Assembly: GCF_002127655.1 (NCBI RefSeq)
Contig: NZ_NEHB01000009.1
Coordinates: 62,001 to 126,000 of the forward strand
DNA: 64,000 nt
Origin: Janthinobacterium sp. GW456P
GTDB lineage: Bacteria > Pseudomonadota > Gammaproteobacteria > Burkholderiales > Burkholderiaceae_D
Reading direction: 5' to 3'
Shown: piece by piece, positions 19,045-27,193 of the stretch
How the letters are laid out: the number at the start of each line of letters is the position of its first letter
Numbering within the stretch: position 1 is the stretch's first letter
Notes under the pieces: model-generated
What the model was told of the DNA's origin: nothing
What the model saw: only the letters and a program-made list of their open reading frames with translations
Database searches by the model: none
Translations under genes and position numbers: made by a program

Positions 19045-19916
19045 GCTTCGTCCGGTCGTTGTTGCTGCGTGTTCTGCGTTGCCACAGCGGCGCCGGGGGC
19101 GATCCCGTTCATCCGGCAGAACGCCACCAGGTCGGCCGGATAGAAGGGCGCGCCGCGATAGCTGCTGTCGTCGATATCGAGCACGCAGGTGATGGCGGCC
19201 GCTTCCCAGGACCAGTAGCCCCAGAATGACGTGTCGCGCCGGTGGCTGTCGTAATAGGGCTCGCGGCGGCTGGCCTCATACCATTGCCGCAGATAGGCGT
19301 GCATCAGGGCGGGACGGGCATCTTTTTCTGCCGCGAATATCTTGAGTGTGTTGATGTAGGGTAGCTGGCGCGTGCACGTTGGCCAGGCGGCATCCCTGCC
19401 GGCAACGAAGCATGCCAGCAGCCGCTCCAGCAAGCCATCCTTTTCATGGTTATTGAAATCGATGACGGGCGCCAGCCGGGGCAGCAAGCTATCCCAGCCC
19501 AGTAAAATGCCGAGGCAGACCATGCGGTTGACCTGTTCGTAGCCGTCGCCGGGCAGGGCGAAGTGGGGAAATCCCTGTTCCGCCTCGCCGGCCTGAGCGT
19601 CAAATGCCATGTCATAGCGGGCAAACGCCAGCCAGTAACCGAGTATCGTGGGATACGCGGCGCGCAACTCGTCGAGCCGGTGGCCGGCGCTGTAGGCGAG
19701 GGCCAGCTGGTCGACGCCATCCCAGGCCCGCTGGCGCGTGGCCGTCATGAAATTTTCTGGTGGAATATGTTGCAGCACGTGCGCCGGCTGTTGCAAGCCG
19801 GCTGCCACCATATCGTAGCACTCGTCCTGGCTTTCCTTGCTGTCAAGGTAGATGGCATAGGATAGCCGCGCTTCCCTGCGCCGGGCGCAAAAATCCTGTT
19901 CGTTCAGCGTCTGCAT
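19041..19916 (-). CDS. PoNi-type immunity protein (DUF1910/DUF1911), copy 2
   Basis: The 291-residue cytoplasmic helical protein has an N-terminal DUF1910-like half (TLNEQDFCARRREARLSYAI onward) and a C-terminal DUF1911 half with SFWGYWSWEAAAITCVLDID and FYPADLVAFCR. PoNi proteins neutralise PoNe-family DNase toxins delivered by type VI or related secretion systems. The frame continues upstream to 20105, but that part is antisense-like, and the ATG at 19916 lies just after AGCAAGGGG. It follows copy 1 by 16 bases and is clearly its diverged paralogue. No PoNe toxin is adjacent. Confidence 0.75.
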   Translation of the reverse strand: MQTLNEQDFCARRREARLSYAIYLDSKESQDECYDMVAAGLQQPAHVLQHIPPENFMTATRQRAWDGVDQLALAYSAGHRLDELRAAYPTILGYWLAFARYDMAFDAQAGEAEQGFPHFALPGDGYEQVNRMVCLGILLGWDSLLPRLAPVIDFNNHEKDGLLERLLACFVAGRDAAWPTCTRQLPYINTLKIFAAEKDARPALMHAYLRQWYEASRREPYYDSHRRDTSFWGYWSWEAAAITCVLDIDDSSYRGAPFYPADLVAFCRMNGIAPGAAVATQNTQQQRPDEA

Positions 19917-19932
19917 CCATGCCCCTTGCTGA

Positions 19933-20796
19933 TTATGGTTGCGGCCATGCAACTTCGCTGGTGTAGCGCGCTTCCTTGCGTAGCCGTCGCGCATAGTCGA
20001 CCAGATCCCTGGGGTACACCAGATGCGCGGCCTGGCTATCGTCCAGGTCGAGCAGGAAAACCGTCGCCCCCGCTTCGAATGCCCAATAGCCATAGTAGCC
20101 GGCATAGCCTTCCTCGCTGATATTGAGATGCTCGTTGTACCAGCGCGGATGATGTCGCATGGCCGGATACCATTGTTTCAGGTATTTCTGGAGCAGGGCC
20201 AAGGTAGCTTCCTCATCCTCCTCATAGAACACTTGCAGCAGGGTGTCATAGGGCCTGGCGATGATGCAGGCGTCGAGTGCTTGTCCATCCTCCACATATC
20301 CGTCGATCAATTGCTCGAACAGGCCATCGCGGCCACGATGACTGCGCAGCACGTGGATGATGCGCAGTACCGAACGCTGATCGCGCAGCAGGATCGCAAT
20401 GCTCAGCAGTTGCAAGGTGTCCTCATAGTCGGACAGGACGTAAAACTCTGGTGCTCCCTCATATTCGTAGGGCCCAAACTCTGGAAATTCAAGCACCGCT
20501 TCCTGCTGATAGAGTTGATCGACCGCATTCCATTCTTCAAACTTATCCACGATGCCCGCGATGCGCGGCGCCAGTGCCTCAATCGGCTCGCCCGCCGTAT
20601 AGTCGAGCATCCAGATCCAGAATTCTTCTAAATACAAAAAATGATGGACGGAAGCATTTTCCTGCGCTGAGTCGGCGACCTTTTTGTTTTCCAGTCCTCC
20701 TGCAATCAGCGCCAATTGATTGTTGCGCGTTTTGACATACAGTTCTTCATCAAGAAATTGCTGACGCCGCCGTTCGGTGAATGGGCGATTGTTCAT
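19933..20796 (-). CDS. PoNi-type immunity protein (DUF1910/DUF1911), copy 1
   Basis: The 287-residue protein is rich in acidic and aromatic residues. Its DUF1910-like region runs from TERRRQQFLDEELYVKTRNN to about residue 140, and its DUF1911 region holds YAGYYGYWAFEAGATVFLLD and VYPRDLVDYARRL. The start at 20796 is chosen because upstream residues to 20910 look non-coding. GC content is visibly lower than in flanking genes, with A/T-rich runs such as those around 20620-20710, consistent with horizontal transfer. It is the first gene of a three-gene minus-strand unit. Confidence 0.75.
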   Translation of the reverse strand: MNNRPFTERRRQQFLDEELYVKTRNNQLALIAGGLENKKVADSAQENASVHHFLYLEEFWIWMLDYTAGEPIEALAPRIAGIVDKFEEWNAVDQLYQQEAVLEFPEFGPYEYEGAPEFYVLSDYEDTLQLLSIAILLRDQRSVLRIIHVLRSHRGRDGLFEQLIDGYVEDGQALDACIIARPYDTLLQVFYEEDEEATLALLQKYLKQWYPAMRHHPRWYNEHLNISEEGYAGYYGYWAFEAGATVFLLDLDDSQAAHLVYPRDLVDYARRLRKEARYTSEVAWPQP

Positions 20797-21075
20797 CTTG
20801 TCTGGCTGCCGCCGTGATCGATGCGTAAGGAAGATGCGCTTGCATGGAAAAATGCGGACATTGCCTGGAACTCCGTGTGGTGAGGGAAACGTATCGACCG
20901 TTGATGTCATGACTTGTTTGCAAGATTACACACTAGAAATAGTGATCGAACAAGCGCGATTCAATTGAATCGTGTGCCAGAAAGAACTATTCAAAATAGC
21001 TACTATGGGCGACAGGATGGCGTGCCGCAGATATTTTTCGGCCGTCATCATCTTTTTACGTGAACCGGAGCAAGC

Positions 21076-21681
21076 ATGAGCAAGATGAAATACGCGGCCG
21101 CAGCGGCCTTATGTGCCAGCCTGTCGCCCGCCATGGCGGCGTCCACCCCGGCCGCGCCGCCTTTCCTCGATGTGCTCGTCTATCAGTACGCCAATTGCGT
21201 CAAACCTGCCTACCATCAGACCGACCTGCTGATACAGGACGGGGCGGGGCGCTACCAGATTGACGTCAAGGGCGAGGCCTACACGGTCGAATTGCAGGAA
21301 CGCATGGGCTTTTCGCTGCAGGCGGGCACAGGCGGCCCCGTGGCGGCAGTCGTCAAGCTGGACCGGCCGCCACAGGGACAGTTCGCGGAGCAGGCGCGCT
21401 GGCGCGAACGCTGGCTGCGCGACGTGGCCGAGCGTAGCGGCGTGGCGCTGGACGAGCGGGCGTTTGCGGGCGGCGCGCGCCTGCTGGCCGTCAACAAGGC
21501 TGAGATCAAGGGAAACTATGTCGGGCAGTCCCTGCTGATCGATCCGGCACGGCAGTTGTTCATCGATATCGCGTGGCCGAACACGCTGGATATCTATCGC
21601 GGCCCCGATGCCCTGCGGCAGGTGCGGCAAGTGCAGGACGATGTCTGGAAACGCATGCTGTCCTGCCCGCCGGCCACGTGA
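21076..21681 (+). CDS. secreted protein of unknown function
   Basis: A 201-residue product with a signal peptide (MSKMKYAAAAALCASLSPAMAAS), so periplasmic or secreted. GGAGC lies upstream of the ATG. The mature part has two cysteines, near residue 39 (QYANCVKP) and near the C-terminus (LSCPP), which could form a disulfide. I do not recognise the family. It is read away from the immunity genes across a 279-base AT-richer intergenic region and is followed by a Fur-box-preceded gene. Confidence 0.65.
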   Translation: MSKMKYAAAAALCASLSPAMAASTPAAPPFLDVLVYQYANCVKPAYHQTDLLIQDGAGRYQIDVKGEAYTVELQERMGFSLQAGTGGPVAAVVKLDRPPQGQFAEQARWRERWLRDVAERSGVALDERAFAGGARLLAVNKAEIKGNYVGQSLLIDPARQLFIDIAWPNTLDIYRGPDALRQVRQVQDDVWKRMLSCPPAT

Positions 21682-21730
21682 AGACCGTCGCCTTCGCATA
21701 TCCCTGCTGCGTGCACGTGCATACACAAAT

Positions 21731-21749
21731 AATAATGATTCTCATTTAT
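21731..21749. promoter_or_regulatory. candidate Fur box upstream of the DUF2325 gene
   Basis: AATAATGATTCTCATTTAT matches 13 of 19 positions of the Fur consensus GATAATGATAATCATTATC, including the whole ATAATGAT half. It lies 65 bases before the chosen DUF2325 start. Iron repression is inferred. Confidence 0.65.
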
Positions 21750-21814
21750 AATTCAGCGTTATGGGCGTGCAATGGGCTGGCGCCATGGCGCCACGGGTGG
21801 TGAAGGAGGGCATG

Positions 21815-22495
21815 ATGGGTAGTGTGTATGGCAACGAAGACGTGATCGCGCATGAGCATCGCGTGCTGATGGGCGAATATGGTCGCGCGCAGGCGCGTTG
21901 CAGTGCGCAGTTGGCGGCGCAGGCGGCCCGCATCGCGCAGCTGGAGTCGGAATTGATGCGCGCGCGGGCGCAGGTCGTCATCCGCGATACGCAGCTGGCG
22001 CTGGCGCGCGACGCATTGGCCGAATTGTCGGCCAGTATGCCGGGCTTGCCGACGCGTGCACGGCTGGCCCGCAAGGTCGAGTGGCTCAGCGAGCGCGTGC
22101 AGGACCTGATGCGCGAGCTGCTGCGCCTGCAGTGGCTGCCGGCGCCATCCTTGCAGGCCGACGTGCGCGAAAAGGCCGTGCTGTATGTGGGCCACTATGC
22201 AAGTCTGGCGCCGGGCCAGGACGCGGGCGGCGCCAACGTGGCTCAGCTGGCCATCGAACAGGCCGGCGGGCGCTTCCTGCATCACGCGGGCGGCGACGAT
22301 GGCGCCGACGATGCGGCGGCGCTGGAAGCGGGTCTGGTGGCGGCCGACCTGGTGATTTGCCAGACCGGCTGCGTCAGCCACGACGCTTACTGGCGCGTGC
22401 ATGACCATTGCAAGCGCACGGGCAAGCAGTGCGTGCTGGTGGACCAGCCGCAAGCCATGCATTTCGTGCGCAAGGAAGCGCTGGCCGCTTCTTAA
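21815..22495 (+). CDS. DUF2325 domain protein, probably Fur-regulated
   Basis: The 226-residue protein has an N-terminal coiled coil (about residues 15-110, rich in A, Q, R and E heptads) and a C-terminal DUF2325 domain: AVLYVGHYASLAPG, then ADLVICQTGCVSHDAYWRVHDHCKRTGKQCVLVD. Its cysteines and histidines could bind metal. The frame extends to 21761, but AAGGAGG at 21803-21809 places the start at the ATG at 21815. DUF2325 has no established function. The Fur box just upstream links it to iron. Confidence 0.75.
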   Translation: MGSVYGNEDVIAHEHRVLMGEYGRAQARCSAQLAAQAARIAQLESELMRARAQVVIRDTQLALARDALAELSASMPGLPTRARLARKVEWLSERVQDLMRELLRLQWLPAPSLQADVREKAVLYVGHYASLAPGQDAGGANVAQLAIEQAGGRFLHHAGGDDGADDAAALEAGLVAADLVICQTGCVSHDAYWRVHDHCKRTGKQCVLVDQPQAMHFVRKEALAAS

Positions 22496-22553
22496 CGCCG
22501 GTTTAATCTGCATGGGCCACAATGGCCGTCCCTCGACGTTCCTGAAAGCGCCC

Positions 22554-23390
22554 ATGCTGTCTCTGCAAATCGGCCCCCTGGCCCTGCCCACGGGCCTGGT
22601 CCTGTTGTTCCTTTCCCTGTGCGTCGCCTACGGTGCGGCGTGGTGGCTGCGGAAGTATCGCCAATTGCCGGACGCCGGCCCCCTCGTTTCCGACATGCTG
22701 ATCGCCGGCCTGCTGGCGGCGCGCCTGGCGTTCGTGCTGCGCTGGCATGAGCAGTATTTCAGCTCCCCCTTGGCCGCGCCCGGGTCCATCATCAATATCC
22801 GCGACGGCGGCTTCATGGCTTCGGCCGGCATCGCGGCCGCGCTGGCCATCGCCGCGTGGCGTTGCCGGCGTCCCGCCATGGCGGCCATGCGCCGTCCGCT
22901 GGCTGTCAGCGTGGCCTGCGGCGCGCTGGCCTGGGCCGTGTTGAGCGCAGGGATCTCGCTGGCGTATGACAAGCCGGCGGCCTTGCCGGCCGTGGCGCTG
23001 CAGACGCTGGACGGCACGTCCACCAGCCTGGCGGCGCTGGCCGGCGGCAAGCCCATGGTCGTCAACCTGTGGGCCAGCTGGTGCCCGCCATGCCGGCGCG
23101 AGATGCCCGTGCTGGCCGCCGCGCAGCAGGCGCGCGCCGATATCGTCTTCGTGTATGCGAACCAGCGTGAGGATGCGGCCGCCGCCAGCGCTTTCCTGGA
23201 CAGGAGTGGCGCGACCCTGCGCAATGTGGTACTCGACAGCGGGGCGGCGCTGGGCAAGGCGGCTGGTTCCTCGGCCCTGCCCACCACCCTGTTTTATGAC
23301 GCGCAGGGGCGCCTGGTCGATACGCACCTGGGCGAATTGTCCGATGCCTCGCTGGCCAGCAAGCTGCAGCAGATCGCGCGCGTTCCCTGA
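22554..23390 (+). CDS. TlpA-like thioredoxin fused to an Lgt-like membrane domain
   Basis: A 278-residue protein. The first half has about four membrane segments (PTGLVLLFLSLCVAYGAA, LIAGLLAARLAFVL, GIAAALAIAAW, ACGALAWAVLSAG) and an Lgt-like loop INIRDGG. It lacks the conserved GRxGN signature of true prolipoprotein diacylglyceryl transferase, so that activity is unlikely. The second half is a periplasmic thioredoxin fold with active site WASWCPPCRREMP and cis-proline segment ALPTTLF. It probably reduces periplasmic disulfides. Starts at 22512 or 22401 are possible; 22554 best matches a membrane N-terminus. It is followed by the dmeR-dmeF pair. Confidence 0.75.
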   Translation: MLSLQIGPLALPTGLVLLFLSLCVAYGAAWWLRKYRQLPDAGPLVSDMLIAGLLAARLAFVLRWHEQYFSSPLAAPGSIINIRDGGFMASAGIAAALAIAAWRCRRPAMAAMRRPLAVSVACGALAWAVLSAGISLAYDKPAALPAVALQTLDGTSTSLAALAGGKPMVVNLWASWCPPCRREMPVLAAAQQARADIVFVYANQREDAAAASAFLDRSGATLRNVVLDSGAALGKAAGSSALPTTLFYDAQGRLVDTHLGELSDASLASKLQQIARVP

Positions 23391-23429
23391 GGTGGATATG
23401 CCTTGTTGACGTAGCCCTGGCGGTTTCTG

Positions 23430-23451
23430 ATAGTATACCCCCCTATAGTAT
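23430..23451. promoter_or_regulatory. candidate DmeR (RcnR/CsoR-type) operator
   Basis: ATAGTATACCCCCCTATAGTAT is a near-palindrome with AT-rich arms around a C6 tract (G6 on the other strand), the pattern recognised by RcnR-type repressors. It lies 15 bases before the dmeR start and so could block its promoter. Confidence 0.6.
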
Positions 23452-23466
23452 TTATCGGAGTGAATC

Positions 23467-23742
23467 ATGGGCCACACGGCGCACAACAAGACCAGGCTGC
23501 TCAATCGCGTCAAGCGCATCAAGGGGCAGGTGGAAGGCCTGGAGCGGGGCCTGGAAGAGGGCCGCGACTGCGGCGAAGTGCTGCAGCTGATCGCCGCCGT
23601 GCGCGGCGCCGTGAATGGCCTGATGGCCGAAGTGATCGAGGAACACTTGCGCGAGCACGTGGCCAGCCCCGATATCTCCGGCGAGGAGCGGGCCAGGGGC
23701 GCCGACGATATCGCCGGCATCCTGCGCACCTACCTCAAATAA
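23467..23742 (+). CDS. dmeR: RcnR/CsoR-family cobalt/nickel-sensing repressor (DmeR)
   Basis: The 91-residue all-helical repressor belongs to the DUF156 family. Counting from the start, it has His3, Cys35, His60 and His64, the ligand set of the Co/Ni sensor RcnR; that differs from the copper-binding set of CsoR. The next gene is a DmeF-type efflux protein 17 bases downstream, and an operator-like palindrome precedes the gene. It is expected to release DNA on Co(II) or Ni(II) binding and so derepress itself and dmeF. Confidence 0.85.
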   Translation: MGHTAHNKTRLLNRVKRIKGQVEGLERGLEEGRDCGEVLQLIAAVRGAVNGLMAEVIEEHLREHVASPDISGEERARGADDIAGILRTYLK

Positions 23743-23759
23743 TCACCAGGGACCATCAC

Positions 23760-24725
23760 ATGAAACACCAACACACGGCGGAAGACCTCTCCGCCTGGCA
23801 GCACGAACACGTTTTTGACAGCAGCAATGGCAAGGCCGAACGCCGCGCGCGCATCGTCATGTGGATCACGCTGGCCACCATGCTGCTGGAAATCCTTGCC
23901 GGCTGGTGGTACAACTCCATGGCGCTGCTGGCCGATGGCTGGCATATGAGTTCGCACGCGCTGGCCATCGGCCTGGCCGCGTTTGCGTATGCGGCCGCGC
24001 GCCGTTATGCGCGCGACCCCCGCTTTGCCTTCGGCACGTGGAAGATCGAGGTGCTGGCCGGCTACACGAGCGCCATTTTGCTGCTGGGCGTGGCCGTGCT
24101 GATGGTGGCCGCTTCCGTCGAGCGCCTGTTTTCACCGCAGCCCATCCACTATCCGCAGGCGATGGCGGTGGCGGCCTTCGGCCTGGCTGTGAACCTCGTG
24201 TGCGCGCTGATCCTCGGCGGCCACCACGACCATCACCATGGCCACGATCATCACCATGGCCACGGCCATCACGATCACCATGGTCATGGCGAAGACCTGA
24301 ACCTGAAGGCCGCCTACATTCACGTGCTGGCTGACGCCGCCACCTCCGTGCTGGCCATCGTCGCGCTGGCCGGCGCGTGGGCTTACGGCTGGCAGTGGCT
24401 CGATCCCCTGATGGGCATCTTGGGCGCCGTGCTGGTGGCCCTGTGGGCGAAAAAGCTGATGCAGGAAACGGGCAAGGTCTTGCTGGACCGCGAGATGGAT
24501 CACCCCGTGGTGGACGAAATCCGCGAAGCGGTGGAAGTGGCCAGTGCCGGCGACACGCCGCGCATCGTCGACCTGCATGTGTGGCGAGTCGGCAAGCAGC
24601 TGTATTCGTGCGCCTTGTCCGTCGTCAGCCGCGATGCCGCATTGACGGCGGCCGAGCTGCGCGCGCGTATAGGCATCCACGAGGAAATCGTCCACAGCAC
24701 CATCGAGATTATTCGCCGGCCTTGA
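23760..24725 (+). CDS. dmeF: cation diffusion facilitator, DmeF-like (Co/Ni efflux)
   Basis: The 321-residue inner-membrane protein has six membrane segments, the paired metal-site motifs [12 protein letters not shown] (TM2) and HVLADAATS (TM5), and a very histidine-rich cytoplasmic loop (about 14 His between [11 protein letters not shown] and HHGHGED) between TM4 and TM5. A C-terminal cytoplasmic domain follows ([18 protein letters not shown]). The N-terminal HEHVF and gene order after dmeR are typical of DmeF, which exports cobalt and nickel by proton exchange. The ATG at 23760 follows CCAGGGACC. Confidence 0.88.
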   Translation: MKHQHTAEDLSAWQHEHVFDSSNGKAERRARIVMWITLATMLLEILAGWWYNSMALLADGWHMSSHALAIGLAAFAYAAARRYARDPRFAFGTWKIEVLAGYTSAILLLGVAVLMVAASVERLFSPQPIHYPQAMAVAAFGLAVNLVCALILGGHHDHHHGHDHHHGHGHHDHHGHGEDLNLKAAYIHVLADAATSVLAIVALAGAWAYGWQWLDPLMGILGAVLVALWAKKLMQETGKVLLDREMDHPVVDEIREAVEVASAGDTPRIVDLHVWRVGKQLYSCALSVVSRDAALTAAELRARIGIHEEIVHSTIEIIRRP

Positions 24726-24816
24726 TAATGATGGGGAAAAAAGCCCGCTGATACGGGGCGTAGGCCGTATAATGTCGGCTTTTACAGCACGCGCTGTTCA
24801 CCAGACAGAGAAGAAA

Positions 24817-25158
24817 ATGAGCACATTACCACCATGCCCGCAATGCCAATCCGAATTCACGTACGAAGACGGCAGCCAGTTGATCTGCCCTGAGTGCGCG
24901 CATGAATGGTCGGCCACGGCTGCAGAAGCGGCGGAAGAGGGCGCCAAGGTGTACCGCGATTCGGCCGGCAATATCCTGCAGGACGGCGACACGGTCAGCG
25001 TCATCAAGGACTTGAAATTGAAGGGCGGCGGCGGTGTCGTCAAGATGGGCACCAAGGTCAAGAATATCCGCCTGGTCGATGCCGACCACGATATCGACTG
25101 CAAAATCGACGGCTTCGGTTCCATGAGCCTGAAGACGGAATTCGTGAAGAAAGTGTAA
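24817..25158 (+). CDS. yjdM: YjdM/PhnA-family zinc-ribbon protein
   Basis: The 113-residue protein has an N-terminal zinc ribbon (CPQC, then CPEC) and the strongly conserved PhnA-type C-terminal domain ([23 protein letters not shown], then [10 protein letters not shown] and [14 protein letters not shown]). Despite the historic alkylphosphonate name, YjdM proteins have no proven enzymatic role. The frame extends to 24772, but the family start is the ATG at 24817. A strong terminator follows. Confidence 0.88.
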   Translation: MSTLPPCPQCQSEFTYEDGSQLICPECAHEWSATAAEAAEEGAKVYRDSAGNILQDGDTVSVIKDLKLKGGGGVVKMGTKVKNIRLVDADHDIDCKIDGFGSMSLKTEFVKKV

Positions 25159-25176
25159 GACTCTCCTTGCCATTCG

Positions 25177-25213
25177 CGGCGCGCCTCGCATTCCTGCCGG
25201 CGCGCCGTTTTTT
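25177..25213 (+). terminator. Rho-independent terminator after yjdM
   Basis: CGGCGCGCC (25177-25185) and GGCGCGCCG (25199-25207) form a nine-base GC stem with a 13-base loop, followed by six T residues. Confidence 0.85.
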
Positions 25214-25225
25214 ATTTCAAACCCC

Positions 25226-26254
25226 ATGCAAATCGATTATCTGCGCCAGCGCCTGCGCGCCTTGGGCGCCAAGCCCCTGCACGAACAGCGCGTGCTGCGC
25301 GACTGGATACAGGGCCAGCCGCACGACCAGGGCCGGCGCCGCGCCGAAGACTTTTTGCCGCTGCCCGTGCGCGAGGCCTTGCCTGCACTCGACCTGGAAT
25401 TGCAGGGCATGCTGAAACTGCTGAGCAGCCATCCGGGCGCCGACGGTTCCGCGCGCCTGCTGGTGGGGCTGCACGACGGTCAGACGGTGGAAAGCGTGCT
25501 GCTGCCGCGCGACGGCTTGTGCGTGTCGAGCCAGGTCGGTTGCGCCGTCGGCTGCCAGTTCTGCATGACGGGCCGCGACGGCTTGATACGCCAGGTGACG
25601 AGCGGCGAGATCGTCGCCCAGGTGGTACTGGCGCGCACCCTGCGACCTGTGAAAAAAGTCGTCTTCATGGGCATGGGCGAACCGGCGCATAACCTGAACA
25701 ATGTGATGGAAGCGATCGAACTGCTGGGCACCGAGGGCAATATCGGCCACAAGAACCTCGTGTTTTCCACCGTGGGCGACCCGCGCGCCTTTGAGCGCCT
25801 GCCGCAGGGGCGGGTCAAGCCGGCGCTGGCCCTGTCGCTGCACACGACGAAGCCGGCGCTGCGCGAGCAGCTGCTGCCGCGCGCGCCCAGGCTCACCCCG
25901 CGCGAACTGGTGGACTTCGGCGAATCGTACGCGCGCCTGACCGGCTACCCGGTGCAGTATCAATGGACCCTGATGGAAGGCGTCAACGATGGCGATGACG
26001 AGATGGACGGCATCGTCGCGCTCCTGCAGGGCAAGTACGCGGTGCTCAACATGATCCCGTACAACACCATCGATGACTTGCCGTTCAGGCGTCCCAGCTG
26101 GGAAAAGGCGCGGACGATTGCCGCCGCCCTGCACGCGCGCGGCGTGCTGACCAAATTGCGCGATTCGGCCGGGCAGGACGTGGAGGGCGGCTGCGGGCAG
26201 TTGCGGGCGCGCGCGGCCAAGGGCAAGAAAGTAATCGAGATACACGCAGCGTAA
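25226..26254 (+). CDS. RlmN/Cfr-family radical SAM rRNA methyltransferase-like protein
   Basis: The 342-residue protein keeps the catalytic elements of RlmN: LCVSSQVGCAVGCQFC, which gives the radical SAM CxxxCxxC cluster and the additional cysteine seven residues before it, and the C-terminal VEGGCGQLR cysteine that carries the methyl group. FMGMGEPAHNLNNV is the GEP motif. These enzymes make C2 or C8 methyladenosine at A2503 of 23S rRNA and A37 of tRNAs. Details such as QFCMTGRDGLIRQ differ from ordinary RlmN (SFCSTxxQGFxRN), so this may be a second paralogue. It is not beside ndk or pilF, as rlmN often is. Confidence 0.8.
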   Translation: MQIDYLRQRLRALGAKPLHEQRVLRDWIQGQPHDQGRRRAEDFLPLPVREALPALDLELQGMLKLLSSHPGADGSARLLVGLHDGQTVESVLLPRDGLCVSSQVGCAVGCQFCMTGRDGLIRQVTSGEIVAQVVLARTLRPVKKVVFMGMGEPAHNLNNVMEAIELLGTEGNIGHKNLVFSTVGDPRAFERLPQGRVKPALALSLHTTKPALREQLLPRAPRLTPRELVDFGESYARLTGYPVQYQWTLMEGVNDGDDEMDGIVALLQGKYAVLNMIPYNTIDDLPFRRPSWEKARTIAAALHARGVLTKLRDSAGQDVEGGCGQLRARAAKGKKVIEIHAA

Positions 26255-26270
26255 AACCGGGGTCAGCGGC

Positions 26271-26354
26271 GTAGGTCGGATTAGCGGGAACCGCGTAATC
26301 CGACATTGCGAAGCCAACAATGGTGTCGGATTACGCTCCGCTAATCCGACCTAC
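26271..26354. repeat. 84-bp inverted repeat, probable bidirectional terminator
   Basis: GTAGGTCGGATTAGCG (26271-26286) pairs perfectly with CGCTAATCCGACCTAC (26339-26354), and inner GCGTAATCCGACA pairs with TGTCGGATTACGC. It lies between two convergent genes. I believe closely similar palindromes are dispersed in many proteobacterial genomes. Confidence 0.8.
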
Positions 26355-26359
26355 CCGGC

Positions 26360-26764
26360 TCACATGCCACCCAGCAAATCGTTTTCATTCAATATCGCAA
26401 ACGCGATCTCGGGATGCGCGGCCAGGCAGCGGCGTACGGCGGCGGGAATGGCCGCGCGCGTCTTGCGGCACAGCCCGGGCCGCTCCAGCAGGCGGATCTG
26501 GAAGCCGCGCACGGTGCGCACTTCGCCGCTGCCCGGCGCAATCTGCAATTCCACGCCCAGGTTGCTCTTCAACAGCCGCTGCAGCTTTTGCAACTGCGCA
26601 TAGGTGGCGATGCCCTCGATGTGCGCCAGCAGGCGTTTTTCTTCCGTCAGGTTCAGGCGCAGGATGGAAACGTCCGCCTGCGGATCGTCGAGCAGCCGCT
26701 CGCGTTCGCAGTCGCACAGCTGCGGCGGGCACTCCTTGCGGACTTCAAAATCGACGATGCGCAT
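26360..26764 (-). CDS. small hypothetical protein with N-terminal cysteine motif
   Basis: The 134-residue product begins MRIVDFEVRKECPPQLCDCERERLLDD, with three clustered cysteines (CxxxxCxC) that could bind metal. The middle (EKRLLAHIEGIATYAQLQKLQRLL) is helical and the C-terminus is arginine-rich. The ATG at 26764 is favoured over 26806 because the upstream residues look like leader. I do not recognise the family. It lies upstream of a shared hairpin terminator, facing the RlmN-like gene. Confidence 0.55.
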   Translation of the reverse strand: MRIVDFEVRKECPPQLCDCERERLLDDPQADVSILRLNLTEEKRLLAHIEGIATYAQLQKLQRLLKSNLGVELQIAPGSGEVRTVRGFQIRLLERPGLCRKTRAAIPAAVRRCLAAHPEIAFAILNENDLLGGM

Positions 26765-26838
26765 GCTGGTGTTCCAGTGACGTTCCAATGGCGAGTTCCC
26801 GATCAATCAAGTATCGTCCGCCGCCTGGCGCATGTCAA

Positions 26839-27066
26839 TCAGCGCGGGCTGACGATCAGGCGCCAGAGAATGGGGCCCTGTTCGCTGCTGTGCTGATGGT
26901 GGTTCTGCGGCGGCATGACGTGGCCTTCCGTCGACACGATCTCGTGCGCGCAGCCGTCGCAGCGGTAGATGCCCGAATACGGCACGGCTTCGCCGGGCGA
27001 GGTCAGTTCATCGAAGCGCGGGTGCATGGAGCGGGCCACGTAGCTGGGGTTCTTGTAGTCGGCCAT
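26839..27066 (-). CDS. small zinc-ribbon-like protein
   Basis: This 75-residue protein contains YRCDGCAHEIVSTEGHVMPP followed by QNHHQH. One CxxC pair and several histidines suggest a metal site, but only one CxxC is present, so a full zinc ribbon would need histidine ligands. Similar small proteins (PFDEL...SGIYRCxxCGHEI) are widespread in Proteobacteria without a known role. It lies 74 bases upstream of the 26360 gene on the same strand and may be co-transcribed. Confidence 0.65.
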   Translation of the reverse strand: MADYKNPSYVARSMHPRFDELTSPGEAVPYSGIYRCDGCAHEIVSTEGHVMPPQNHHQHSSEQGPILWRLIVSPR

Positions 27067-27193
27067 GGATTCCTCGGGCAGTGGTCAATGTCCCCATTCT
27101 GGCACACAATCGCGCGCGGCCTTGACCGCGTGGCTTGGCGCGCGCGCCACCCTGTGTTGTAATGTTGATCATCCCGACTGAACATGCAAGGCC

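Noticed and set aside
24220-24300. Histidine-codon tract in dmeF considered as a tandem DNA repeat
   Set aside because: It is the metal-binding loop expected of this transporter family; the periodicity follows from CAC/CAT codons.
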